A DNA stretch of 14,858 bases from NCBI GenBank assembly GCA_938046705.1, contig CALIWP010000307.1, forward strand, positions 1-14,858. The letters run 5' to 3'. Shown one piece after another: positions 6,501 to 13,646 of the stretch (the first letter of the stretch is position 1; each line of letters starts with the position of its first letter). The notes under the pieces were generated by a model. That model did not search any database and was not told where the DNA came from. It saw only the letters and a program-made list of their open reading frames with translations. The position numbers were made by a program, and so were the translations under genes. The stretch comes from an uncultured Campylobacter sp. GTDB taxonomy: Bacteria; Campylobacterota; Campylobacteria; Campylobacterales; Campylobacteraceae.

Positions 6501-7903
6501 TTGAGTCCTTTGATGACGTCCGCGGCCGTGAGCGCGTAGTCGTTGATTTTGATTTCGCGGGCAGCTAGAGCGTGAGCTAGCGTGCCCAAGATCGCGGCAT
6601 TTAGCGGGTCGTAACCCTGCGCGAGTAGTCCCGCAACGATGCCGCTTAGCGCGTCTCCGCTGCCGCCTTTTGCGAGCGCGGCGCTGCCGTGCGTCATGAC
6701 GTAAACCTCGCCGCCCTGCGCGATTAGAGTATTTGCGCCCTTTAAAACAAGCACGCATTTAAAATTTTGGCTGAAAATTTGAGCAAGTTTAAAGCGATTT
6801 TTTTGTACTTCGCCAGCGTCAAATTTGCCCAGATTTGCAAGCCCCAGCAGGCTCGCAAACTCTTTTGGGTGCGGCGTTATCACGACTTTTTCGCTGCTTA
6901 AAAGCTCAAGCATGCGCGGCTCGTAGCAAAGATCGGCGTCAATAACGAGCGCGTCTTTTGTTTTTAGCTCGCTAAAAAGCTTGTCTTTTTGCGCCTCATC
7001 AAGCTCGCCAAGCCCCATGCCGACGGCTCCTACTCGCATTTTTGGCGTTATGCAGGCGCTTTGCATTAAAATAGGCTCAATGTTTAAATTTTCACCTATG
7101 ACGCTAACAAGTCCCGCGCCCATAGTTAGTGCAGCAAGTCCCGCTATACGCGCCGCTCCGCCCTTTTCGCCGCTAACGACAAACACGTGCCCAAAGTCGC
7201 CCTTGTTAGCGTTTTGCTTAGTGCGAAACGGCAAATTTAAATCGCTCTTGCCAAGCTTATAAAAGCTCGTCTGCGTCTCGTAAAGCTCACGCGAGAAGCC
7301 TAAATTTGCGACTTTTACGCACCCGACGAAATCCTTTGCAAAGTCGCTATAAAGCGCTAGCTTTAGCGCGCCCATGGTCACGGTCGTGTCAGCCCTAAAA
7401 ACCGCTCCTTGCGACAAACCGTTTTTATCAAGTCCGCTTGGGATGTCGCAGGCGAGCTTGTAGCCGGGTTTTGCGTTTAGTAGATTTATCAAATTTATCG
7501 TTCGTTCGTTTAGCTCGCGGCTAAGTCCGGTTCCGAAAATCCCATCGATGATGCAGTCAAATTCGCCGCTTTCCGTCAAATTTGAGATCAAATTTACGCC
7601 GCATTTTAGCGCCCTAGTTAGCTCTGTTTTTGAGATTTCGTTTTGTTTGTCGCTCGCCAACAACGCAAAACAATCAAATTTGCCTTGCAAAAGCCGAAGT
7701 GCTGCAAGCACGTCTGCACCGTTATTTCCGCTACCGATGACGCCTAAAATTTTACGGCGTTTGGTCGATGATTTTTTGAACTTACTTCGTACGGCGTTAG
7801 CTAACGCGTTAGCGGCGTTTTGCATCAAAACTTCGGTGCTAAGCCCAAACTCGCTCACGGCTCTAGCGTCAAGCTCCGCCGTATCCCAAAATAGCTTTTT
7901 CAT
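6482..7903 (-). CDS. nnr: Bifunctional NAD(P)H-hydrate epimerase / ADP-dependent NAD(P)H-hydrate dehydratase
   Basis: This is a metabolite-repair enzyme that restores damaged NAD(P)H. The N-terminal YjeF domain (about 1-215) epimerises R-NAD(P)H hydrate, and the C-terminal ribokinase-like domain (about 220-473) dehydrates the S form using ADP. The N-domain has VIGSGNNGADVL (55-66), DGIFGTGLSRE (120-130) and CDIPSGLD (152-159). The C-domain has KGDFGHVFVVSG (234-245), TPHPKEFASLL (343-353), LKGANTLI (387-394) and the GGSGDALSG anion hole and catalytic Asp motif (413-421). The usual GNNGGD reads GNNGAD here. At 473 residues it is close to the usual fused length. The start at ATG 7903 has AGGAGG three bases upstream and overlaps the comM stop as ATGA. 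E. coli carries the same fusion (YjeF/Nnr). Confidence 0.94.
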   Translation of the reverse strand: MKKLFWDTAELDARAVSEFGLSTEVLMQNAANALANAVRSKFKKSSTKRRKILGVIGSGNNGADVLAALRLLQGKFDCFALLASDKQNEISKTELTRALKCGVNLISNLTESGEFDCIIDGIFGTGLSRELNERTINLINLLNAKPGYKLACDIPSGLDKNGLSQGAVFRADTTVTMGALKLALYSDFAKDFVGCVKVANLGFSRELYETQTSFYKLGKSDLNLPFRTKQNANKGDFGHVFVVSGEKGGAARIAGLAALTMGAGLVSVIGENLNIEPILMQSACITPKMRVGAVGMGLGELDEAQKDKLFSELKTKDALVIDADLCYEPRMLELLSSEKVVITPHPKEFASLLGLANLGKFDAGEVQKNRFKLAQIFSQNFKCVLVLKGANTLIAQGGEVYVMTHGSAALAKGGSGDALSGIVAGLLAQGYDPLNAAILGTLAHALAAREIKINDYALTAADVIKGLKCLRKK

Positions 7904-9420
7904 GCGCCCTCCTGCTTCACTCGGTAGCTCAAAGCCTCCAAAATATGCGGCTTTTTGATGATGCGCGAGCCCTCGATGTCGGCGATCGTGCGGGCGACTT
8001 TTAGGGTTTTATTGATAGCGCGGCGACTGAGCGAAAATCTCTGCGTTGCATTATCTAGCACGCCGCTAGCCTCGTCGTCGCAAATGCAAAATTTAGCTAT
8101 CTCTTCGTCGCAGAGCTTGCCGTTTAGCTCGCTTTGAGAGCGCGAAATTTGCGCCTCAAATACGCGCAGCACGGTTTGCCACATCGCTTCGCTCGTTACG
8201 TCACTCTTGTCGCTCGCGGCCACCTCGTCCATCTGTACGTGAAGGTCGATGCGGTCAAGCACAGGCGCGGAGATACGCGATTTATAGCGCTTGATTTCAA
8301 GTTCCGAGCATTTGCACTCTAGGTTTTTTGAGAGTAGATTACCGCATGGGCACGGGTTCATCGCGGCTACGAACATAAATTTGGTCTCATACGTGACCTT
8401 TGAATTTACGCGCGAGATGTTGATTTTGTAGTCCTCCAGCGGCTCGCGCAGGCTCTCTAAAATTTGCGGCGCAAAGTGCGGAAGCTCGTCGAAAAAAAGT
8501 ATCCCGCCGTTAGCTAGCCCAATCTCGCCGATCCTAGCCGAGCTCGATCCGCCGCCAAATATCGAGCTGCGCGTGCTCGTATGATGGGGCGAACGAAAGG
8601 CGCGGAGTGCGGAAAATTCGCTCTCCTGCTGATTTAGCGAGCTATAAGCGCAGCTGAGCAAAATCTCATCCAAACTTTGCGGCGGCAAAATGTATCGCAG
8701 GCGCTTGGCGCTCATGCTTTTGCCGCATCCGGGGCTCCCCTCAAAGATAACGTTGTGCATACCGCAAGCAGCCACCAGGCAGGCTCTTTTTGCTCTACTT
8801 TGGCCTTTGACGTCGCTAAAATTTAGCTCGAAATTTTGATTTTTTACGAAGCTTTTTTTGCCGATTTTGATCAAATTCGAAAAAAGCGGATGAACGCTGC
8901 CGACCTTGCGCGAGGCGGCAAATTCGGGCTCGAGGAAAAATTTGATCGCCTCGGCTAAATTTGAAACGGCGTAAATTTCTAAATTCGGTATCGCGCCCGC
9001 TTTTTGCGCTATCTCTTGCGGGATCAGCACGCGAGAACCCGGCGCTTTCGCGCTCAAAAAAAGCAAGATAGAAAAAAGGCTCGCCGTACTTTTGACGTCG
9101 CCGTCGAGCCCCAGCTCGCCAAATGCAAAAATAGGCTCGAAATCGCGCTCTTTTTGCAAGGCGATTAAAAGCGCGATAGGCAGGTCGAAGTGGCTGCCTG
9201 ATTTTGGCATATCCGAGGGGGATAAATTTATGATGATTTTTTGCGCGGGGAAAGAGAAATTTAACGATAAAAGCGCTGATTTTACGCGTTCGGCGCTCTC
9301 TTTGATCGAAGCTCCCGCAAGCCCTACGATGTTAAGCGCGGGCAAACCGCGGTTAAAACTGGACTCGACGTCCACAAGCCGCAATTCGTCGTTATAAGTG
9401 GCGCATTTTAGGGCTTTCAT
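7900..9420 (-). CDS. comM: ComM/YifB family Mg-chelatase-like AAA+ ATPase
   Basis: This 506-residue AAA+ protein aligns end to end with E. coli YifB. The family member ComM is a hexameric branch-migration helicase that helps integrate DNA taken up by transformation. The N-terminal ChlI-like domain covers about 1-170 (GLPALNIVGLAGASIKESAE; INLSPSDMPKSGSHFDLPIA). The ATPase has Walker A GSPGCGKS (228-235), RSPHHTSTRSSIFGGG (276-291), Walker B GGILFFDELPHF (305-316) and sensor 1 with paired cysteines, MNPCPCGN (354-361) and CKC (369-371). The C-terminal domain ends KVARTIADIEGSRIIKK and ALSYR. ATG 9420 overlaps the def stop as ATGA; no Shine-Dalgarno is visible within 15 bases, so translation probably depends on coupling to def. 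A competence role is inferred from the family only. Confidence 0.92.
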   Translation of the reverse strand: MKALKCATYNDELRLVDVESSFNRGLPALNIVGLAGASIKESAERVKSALLSLNFSFPAQKIIINLSPSDMPKSGSHFDLPIALLIALQKERDFEPIFAFGELGLDGDVKSTASLFSILLFLSAKAPGSRVLIPQEIAQKAGAIPNLEIYAVSNLAEAIKFFLEPEFAASRKVGSVHPLFSNLIKIGKKSFVKNQNFELNFSDVKGQSRAKRACLVAACGMHNVIFEGSPGCGKSMSAKRLRYILPPQSLDEILLSCAYSSLNQQESEFSALRAFRSPHHTSTRSSIFGGGSSSARIGEIGLANGGILFFDELPHFAPQILESLREPLEDYKINISRVNSKVTYETKFMFVAAMNPCPCGNLLSKNLECKCSELEIKRYKSRISAPVLDRIDLHVQMDEVAASDKSDVTSEAMWQTVLRVFEAQISRSQSELNGKLCDEEIAKFCICDDEASGVLDNATQRFSLSRRAINKTLKVARTIADIEGSRIIKKPHILEALSYRVKQEGA

Positions 9421-9929
9421 GCGTTTTTTTGCTTTTTATACTCTTTGTCGAATTTTTTGCGTTTATTGTAGCCGATGCGCTCGATAAAAAGATGTCCGTC
9501 TAGGTGATCCATCTCGTGCTGGATCGCAACCGATAAAAGCCCCTCTGCCTCGAGCTCTTTTTGCTCGCCGAAGCGGTCTTGATACTCTAGCGTTATAAAT
9601 TCGGCTCTTTTTACGTCCTCGTAGTATCCCGGCACGCTAAGGCAGCCTTCTTGGTAGATTATCTCGCCCTCTTTGCGTAAAATTTTGGGATTTATGATTT
9701 CTAGCAGATCCTCTTTGCGCTGTTCTTTGCTCTCTTCGTCAACTAAATTTACGATCAAAATTCGCTTAGCCTCGCCAGTTTGGATAGCGGCTAGTCCGAT
9801 ACCGTTTTTAGCGATCATGGTCTCATACATATCGTCTAAAAATTTATGCAAATTTTCGTCAAATTCTTTAACCTCAAGCGATTTGACGAAAAGTTTTTTG
9901 TTCGGATAGGTTAGGATTTCTAGTATCAT
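9417..9929 (-). CDS. def: Peptide deformylase
   Basis: This metalloenzyme removes the formyl group from the initiator methionine of nascent proteins at the ribosome. All three signature motifs are intact in the 170-residue protein: GIGLAAIQ (43-50), EGCLSVP with metal ligand C96 (94-100), and QHEMDHLDG with ligands H138 and H142 and catalytic E139. The C-terminus is lysine-rich (YNKRKKFDKEYKKQK), which fits contact with the ribosome. The start overlaps the stop of the GGDEF gene as ATGA; the closest purine-rich site, AGAGGA, lies rather far upstream, so coupling is likely. Nearness to trigger factor and ClpP groups three enzymes that act on new or faulty chains. Confidence 0.97.
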   Translation of the reverse strand: MILEILTYPNKKLFVKSLEVKEFDENLHKFLDDMYETMIAKNGIGLAAIQTGEAKRILIVNLVDEESKEQRKEDLLEIINPKILRKEGEIIYQEGCLSVPGYYEDVKRAEFITLEYQDRFGEQKELEAEGLLSVAIQHEMDHLDGHLFIERIGYNKRKKFDKEYKKQKNA

Positions 9930-10978
9930 TTTTCAGTCTTGTCCTCTAGTACCAAAAAGTGTTCGCCGTCTCTACCAGTGTTTACAAGCGAATCAAGCGC
10001 CAAAGAAAGCATCTCCTCGATAGTTTTTGTCATGTTTAGATCAAAAGTGACCACTTCCATATCAAACTCGTATTTCTCGCCGTTTAGCATAAAAGAAGTG
10101 TTGTAAAACATATCGGTTATACGTTTGCAAGCCTTTTGCGCGCCGCTTATGTCGGTATGCTTCATCAGCATAGCAAAACATCCGCCGCCGTAATGCGACA
10201 AGATATCGCTACGTCTCGATGTGCGAAGCAACATACGAGAGATATTTTTTAAAACGGCCAGCTTACCTTTTGACCCGATACCGTCCAGCGCACTATCTTT
10301 TGGCTTTAGTAGCATAACAGAGGACTTGTAGTCGTATTTTTGGATATTTTCAGACTCGATACTGAGCGTTTTGAGGAAAAATTTTCTATTATATACGTCG
10401 AATTTTTCATCATATATAGACTGCTCTTCGACCAGCTTAAATACCTTACTAATCTCTTCGTAGCTCGTTTTGATAACTTCGATATGCTTGTCCATTAGCG
10501 AATTTAGCTTGTTTAAGTCTTCGTTAAAAGAGTTAAAGACGCTTTGTATCGTGATCAAATTTACATTTGGATCTAGGCTTTCCGAGCGTTTTTTGATGAT
10601 AGTTTTTAAAACTCCCAAATTTTTATATATGATCGCAACGGCCTGTAGCATGCTTTTTATCTGCATAAAGCTATTTTTGACCTCGCGCTCGATATTGATT
10701 TGTCTATCGTCCTCGAGTTTGCCGATCTCGTCTTCGATCTTTATGATTTCGCCGACCTTTTTCTTAAAATCATCAGACTGCTTTTCGAGCATCTTTTCAA
10801 AAAAAACGGTGTAGTTTTTCGGGATCGAGGGGATATTTTCCTCAGTTAGTTCTTTTATGATCGCCTCGGAAAAACCGTAAATGTTAAACTCGTCCTTTTT
10901 GGCTTTTGCGCCTACTTTTTGAGTAGACGCGTTATTTGCCGCTACGTTTTCGCTTTTTTTGTTGTCTAACTTTATCAA
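9926..10978 (-). CDS. Degenerate GGDEF-domain protein, probably non-catalytic, with retained I-site
   Basis: This 350-residue protein appears soluble, with no signal peptide or clear membrane segment. After a Lys/Asn-rich leader (1-30), residues 33-75 (FNIYGFSEAIIKELTEENIP and on) resemble the N-terminal region common in campylobacterial GGDEF proteins. A helical, charged, probably coiled-coil stretch covers about 75-185. The GGDEF domain starts at YDEKFDVYNRKFF (189-201). The signature is HYGGGCFAML: GGGCF (264-268) replaces GGDEF, and the first metal-binding segment, normally D-x-D-x-F-K, reads LLKPKDSA. An RxxD motif, RRSD (255-258), sits five residues before the signature, as in the c-di-GMP inhibitory site. 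I infer a receptor or scaffold role rather than synthesis; function is unknown. The start is TTG, 10 bases after the clpP stop, with AAAGAG upstream; the next in-frame ATG is residue 63. It overlaps def by 4 bases. Confidence 0.85.
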   Translation of the reverse strand: MIKLDNKKSENVAANNASTQKVGAKAKKDEFNIYGFSEAIIKELTEENIPSIPKNYTVFFEKMLEKQSDDFKKKVGEIIKIEDEIGKLEDDRQINIEREVKNSFMQIKSMLQAVAIIYKNLGVLKTIIKKRSESLDPNVNLITIQSVFNSFNEDLNKLNSLMDKHIEVIKTSYEEISKVFKLVEEQSIYDEKFDVYNRKFFLKTLSIESENIQKYDYKSSVMLLKPKDSALDGIGSKGKLAVLKNISRMLLRTSRRSDILSHYGGGCFAMLMKHTDISGAQKACKRITDMFYNTSFMLNGEKYEFDMEVVTFDLNMTKTIEEMLSLALDSLVNTGRDGEHFLVLEDKTEK

Positions 10979-10988
10979 ATTTTACTCT

Positions 10989-11579
10989 TTACTTAAAGCT
11001 TTTCTCCAAAACTTTATCTATAAGCCCGTACTCTTTGGCTTCGGCAGAGCTCATGAAAAAGTCCCTGTCGGTATCTTTTTGGATTTTAGTTAGTTTTTGA
11101 CCCGTATTTTTAGCTAGGATAGCGTTTAAAATTTCTTTCATACGCAAGATTTCCTTCGCCTGGATCTCTATATCCGTCGCCTGTCCGCGCGCGCCGCCTA
11201 AAGGTTGGTGGATCATGATGCGCGAGTTTGGCAAAGCATAACGCTTGCCCTGCGCCCCGCAGCTAAGCAAAAACGCGCCCATAGACGCCGCCTGACCTAT
11301 ACAGATCGTGCAGACGTCGGGCTTGATGTAGTTCATCGTATCGTAAATGCTAAATCCGCTCGTTATCACGCCGCCCGGACTGTTTATATATAGATAGATG
11401 TCCTTGTCCGGGTCTTCGGCCTCTAAAAACAGCATCTGAGCCACGATCGCAGACGCCATACCGTCCTCGATCTCGCCACTAAGCATTATTATGCGGTCTT
11501 TTAGCAGGCGCGAGTAGATGTCGTAGCTTCTCTCGCCCTTGCTCGTACGCTCGATGACGTAGGGGATGTAGTAGCTCAT
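10989..11579 (-). CDS. clpP: ATP-dependent Clp protease proteolytic subunit ClpP
   Basis: This serine peptidase forms the double-heptamer chamber that degrades proteins delivered by ClpX or ClpA. The 196-residue sequence has the catalytic triad S99 ([13 protein letters not shown]), H124 ([13 protein letters not shown]) and D173 (DTDRDFFMS), matching E. coli S97, H122 and D171. The oxyanion and handle region is seen in [12 protein letters not shown] and [20 protein letters not shown] 11579 overlaps the tig stop by one base (TAATG); AAGG and GGAG stand just upstream, inside the end of tig. Expression therefore follows tig. No ATPase partner gene is in the window. Confidence 0.97.
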   Translation of the reverse strand: MSYYIPYVIERTSKGERSYDIYSRLLKDRIIMLSGEIEDGMASAIVAQMLFLEAEDPDKDIYLYINSPGGVITSGFSIYDTMNYIKPDVCTICIGQAASMGAFLLSCGAQGKRYALPNSRIMIHQPLGGARGQATDIEIQAKEILRMKEILNAILAKNTGQKLTKIQKDTDRDFFMSSAEAKEYGLIDKVLEKSFK

Positions 11580-12904
11580 TACTCCGCCTTTTTCTCTTTT
11601 TTATCGTTTTTCTCGCTCTTTAGCGCGAACATCTCGTTAAATAGCTTCTCTTCGATCATCGACATTTTGATCGCAGGTAAAATTCCTTGATTTTTATAGT
11701 TTTCAAGGTGCTGTTTCGGATCTACGCCCGAGCGATACGCCTCGAAATACACCGCTTGGATCAGCTCTTGATCGCTTACTTTGATATCTCTGCGGCGCGC
11801 TAGTTCGTCTATTATAAACGTCAGCTTCACGCTTTTTACCGCATCGTCGCGGTAGGTCTCGCGCTGTTTAGTTAGAGCGTCTTTATCCTCTCTAAATTTA
11901 GCCATCTGCTCAGGCGTAAAGTTGCTCCAAGCGCTGCGGAACTGCATATCCACCTCTTGCTCTACGATGTTTTTCGGCACGTCGAAGTTAAATTTAGCCA
12001 CGATCGCGTCGGCAAATTTAGGCTTTAGCTCCTCGTTTACGTTTTTAGCGTGCTTCTCGGCTTTGATCTGCTCTTTTAGTCTCTCTTCAAATAGCTCGAC
12101 GCTTACCTTTTCCTCGCCCGGCATTATGCGTTTTAGCGTCTCTTCATCGATCTCTTCAGGCACTTTTTTACCTTGGATTTCGTGTAGCTTTACTTTAAAC
12201 GTCGCGTCTTTGCCCGCAAGGTGCGCAGCGCCGTACTCAGCAGGGAATTTAACCTTTACGTCGCGCTCTTCGCCGACTTTTAGTCCGATCATACCGTCCT
12301 CAAAGCCAGGTATAAACTGACCTGAACCGATTTCTAGTAGGTAGTTTTCGGCTTTGCCGCCTTCAAACGCCTCGCCGTCTACGAAGCCCTCAAAGTCAAA
12401 TTTAGCAAAATCTCCCTTTTCAAGTGCAGCTTTTTCTATTTTTTCTAACGGAGCCATCATTTTTAAAATTTCGTTTTTTCTCTCGTCGATCTCTTTTTTA
12501 GTTACGCGCGGAGTGCTGACGCTTTCTATCAGCTCCTCGTAGCCGTCGATGTTTATAACCGGTTTAAACGAAAGCTCGATCTCTGCGTCTATCTCGTTTT
12601 CGCCTCTATCAAATTTAGTCACGATCGGCTCGCCGATAACCTCTTCAAATTTTCTATTTAGCTCTTTTAGGCCCGCATCGATCGCCTCTTTTAACGCGTC
12701 TTGCTCGGCATCGGCGGTTAGTTCTTTTTCGTAACGTTTTAGCACTACGTTCACAGGCACTTTGCCCGCTCTAAATCCGTCTATTTTCATATTTTTCGCA
12801 GCTTTTTTAGCAGCGTTTTCGAGTTTGGATTTTACGTCCGCGCTCGGTATTTTCGCACTTAGCGAAGCATTTACGGCGTCGATCGCCTTGGTTTTGATTT
12901 GCAT
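11579..12904 (-). CDS. tig: Trigger factor, ribosome-associated chaperone and prolyl isomerase
   Basis: Trigger factor binds at the ribosomal exit tunnel and shields emerging chains. The 441-residue protein has the three expected parts: an N-terminal ribosome-binding domain with the signature GFRAGKVP (43-50), an FKBP-type PPIase domain at about 150-250 ([56 protein letters not shown]), and a helical C-terminal domain ([20 protein letters not shown]) ending in a Lys/Glu-rich tail. Start ATG 12904 has AAAGGA five bases upstream. It is the first gene of the seven-gene minus-strand operon, with a likely promoter at 12936-12944. Confidence 0.97.
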   Translation of the reverse strand: MQIKTKAIDAVNASLSAKIPSADVKSKLENAAKKAAKNMKIDGFRAGKVPVNVVLKRYEKELTADAEQDALKEAIDAGLKELNRKFEEVIGEPIVTKFDRGENEIDAEIELSFKPVINIDGYEELIESVSTPRVTKKEIDERKNEILKMMAPLEKIEKAALEKGDFAKFDFEGFVDGEAFEGGKAENYLLEIGSGQFIPGFEDGMIGLKVGEERDVKVKFPAEYGAAHLAGKDATFKVKLHEIQGKKVPEEIDEETLKRIMPGEEKVSVELFEERLKEQIKAEKHAKNVNEELKPKFADAIVAKFNFDVPKNIVEQEVDMQFRSAWSNFTPEQMAKFREDKDALTKQRETYRDDAVKSVKLTFIIDELARRRDIKVSDQELIQAVYFEAYRSGVDPKQHLENYKNQGILPAIKMSMIEEKLFNEMFALKSEKNDKKEKKAE

Positions 12905-12935
12905 TAAATTCCTTTAAAAAATAAAAATTTCCTAG

Positions 12936-12944
12936 AGTGTAGCA
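12936..12944 (-). promoter_or_regulatory. Candidate extended -10 promoter of the tig operon
   Basis: On the minus strand TGCTACACT reads as an extended -10 (TGN then TACACT), preceded by a T-rich stretch, the typical layout of Campylobacter sigma-70 promoters that lack a clear -35. It would start the transcript near 12929, about 25 bases before the tig ATG. A second hexamer, TATACT, lies further upstream (around 12962-12967). Confidence 0.5.
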
Positions 12945-12996
12945 AAATTTTCCTTATTCATAGTATAAATTTAAGCGCGCGAAAGGCGAATTTAAG

Positions 12997-13002
12997 TAAA
13001 AT
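12997..13002 (+). promoter_or_regulatory. Candidate -10 element of the folE-fliI transcript
   Basis: TAAAAT lies 42 bases before the folE ATG in an AT-rich stretch; TATAAA at 12964-12969 is an alternative. No convincing -35 is seen. folE also has a good Shine-Dalgarno, AGGAA at 13034-13038, five bases before its ATG. Confidence 0.35.
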
Positions 13003-13043
13003 CATTTATCAAATTTAAATAGTGAAATGAATCAGGAACGCAA

Positions 13044-13646
13044 ATGCAAGAAAATTTAAAAAATGAGAATTTAAAAAAAGAAAAGTTTGAAAGCTGCGTC
13101 GAGCAGATGCTAAATTTAGTCGGCGAAGACCCGAACAGAGAGGGGCTGGTTAAAACTCCCGAGCGCGTTTTTAAAGCTTATGAGTTTTTAACGAGCGGCT
13201 ACTCGCAAGACCCCAAAGTCGTGCTAAACGACGCGCTGTTTGACAGCTCAAATAACGAAATGGTGCTCGTGCGCGATATCGAATTTTACAGCCTTTGCGA
13301 GCATCATTTGTTGCCGTTTTTCGGGCGCGTGCACGTGGCCTACATCCCAAATCACAAGGTCGTAGGCCTTAGCAAAATCCCGCGCATGGTAAATATCTTC
13401 GCCCGCCGCCTGCAGATCCAAGAGCAGCTCACCGAGCAAATCGCCGAAGCCGTGCAGGACGTCATCAAGCCAAAAGGCGTTGGCGTCGTCATCGAGGCGC
13501 GTCACATGTGCGTTGAGATGCGAGGCGTGGGCAAGATCAACTCAACCACGACAACATCGGCACTGCGGGGCTGCTTTTTAAAAAGTAGCGAGACTAGACG
13601 CGAATTTTTCTCGCTCATCAATTCGCACAAAGAAGTGAGATTTTAG
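13044..13646 (+). CDS. folE: GTP cyclohydrolase I, type IA
   Basis: This enzyme converts GTP to 7,8-dihydroneopterin triphosphate, the first step towards folate and, in many bacteria, queuosine precursors. The 200-residue protein has [20 protein letters not shown] (28-47), the zinc-site CEHH (C85, H88) in [40 protein letters not shown] (107-126), the second zinc cysteine C156 in [14 protein letters not shown], and [10 protein letters not shown] near the end. These match E. coli C110, H113 and C181. The N-terminus is Asn/Lys/Glu-rich and unlikely to be structured. The start has a good ribosome site at 13034-13038. Its TAG shares a base with the GTG of fliI. Confidence 0.97.
   Translation: MQENLKNENLKKEKFESCVEQMLNLVGEDPNREGLVKTPERVFKAYEFLTSGYSQDPKVVLNDALFDSSNNEMVLVRDIEFYSLCEHHLLPFFGRVHVAYIPNHKVVGLSKIPRMVNIFARRLQIQEQLTEQIAEAVQDVIKPKGVGVVIEARHMCVEMRGVGKINSTTTTSALRGCFLKSSETRREFFSLINSHKEVRF

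Noticed and set aside
6501..6758. An 86-residue N-terminal extension of PurN in the same frame
   Set aside because: It is Arg-rich sequence read across nnr in another frame; PurN with its ribosome site begins at 6500.
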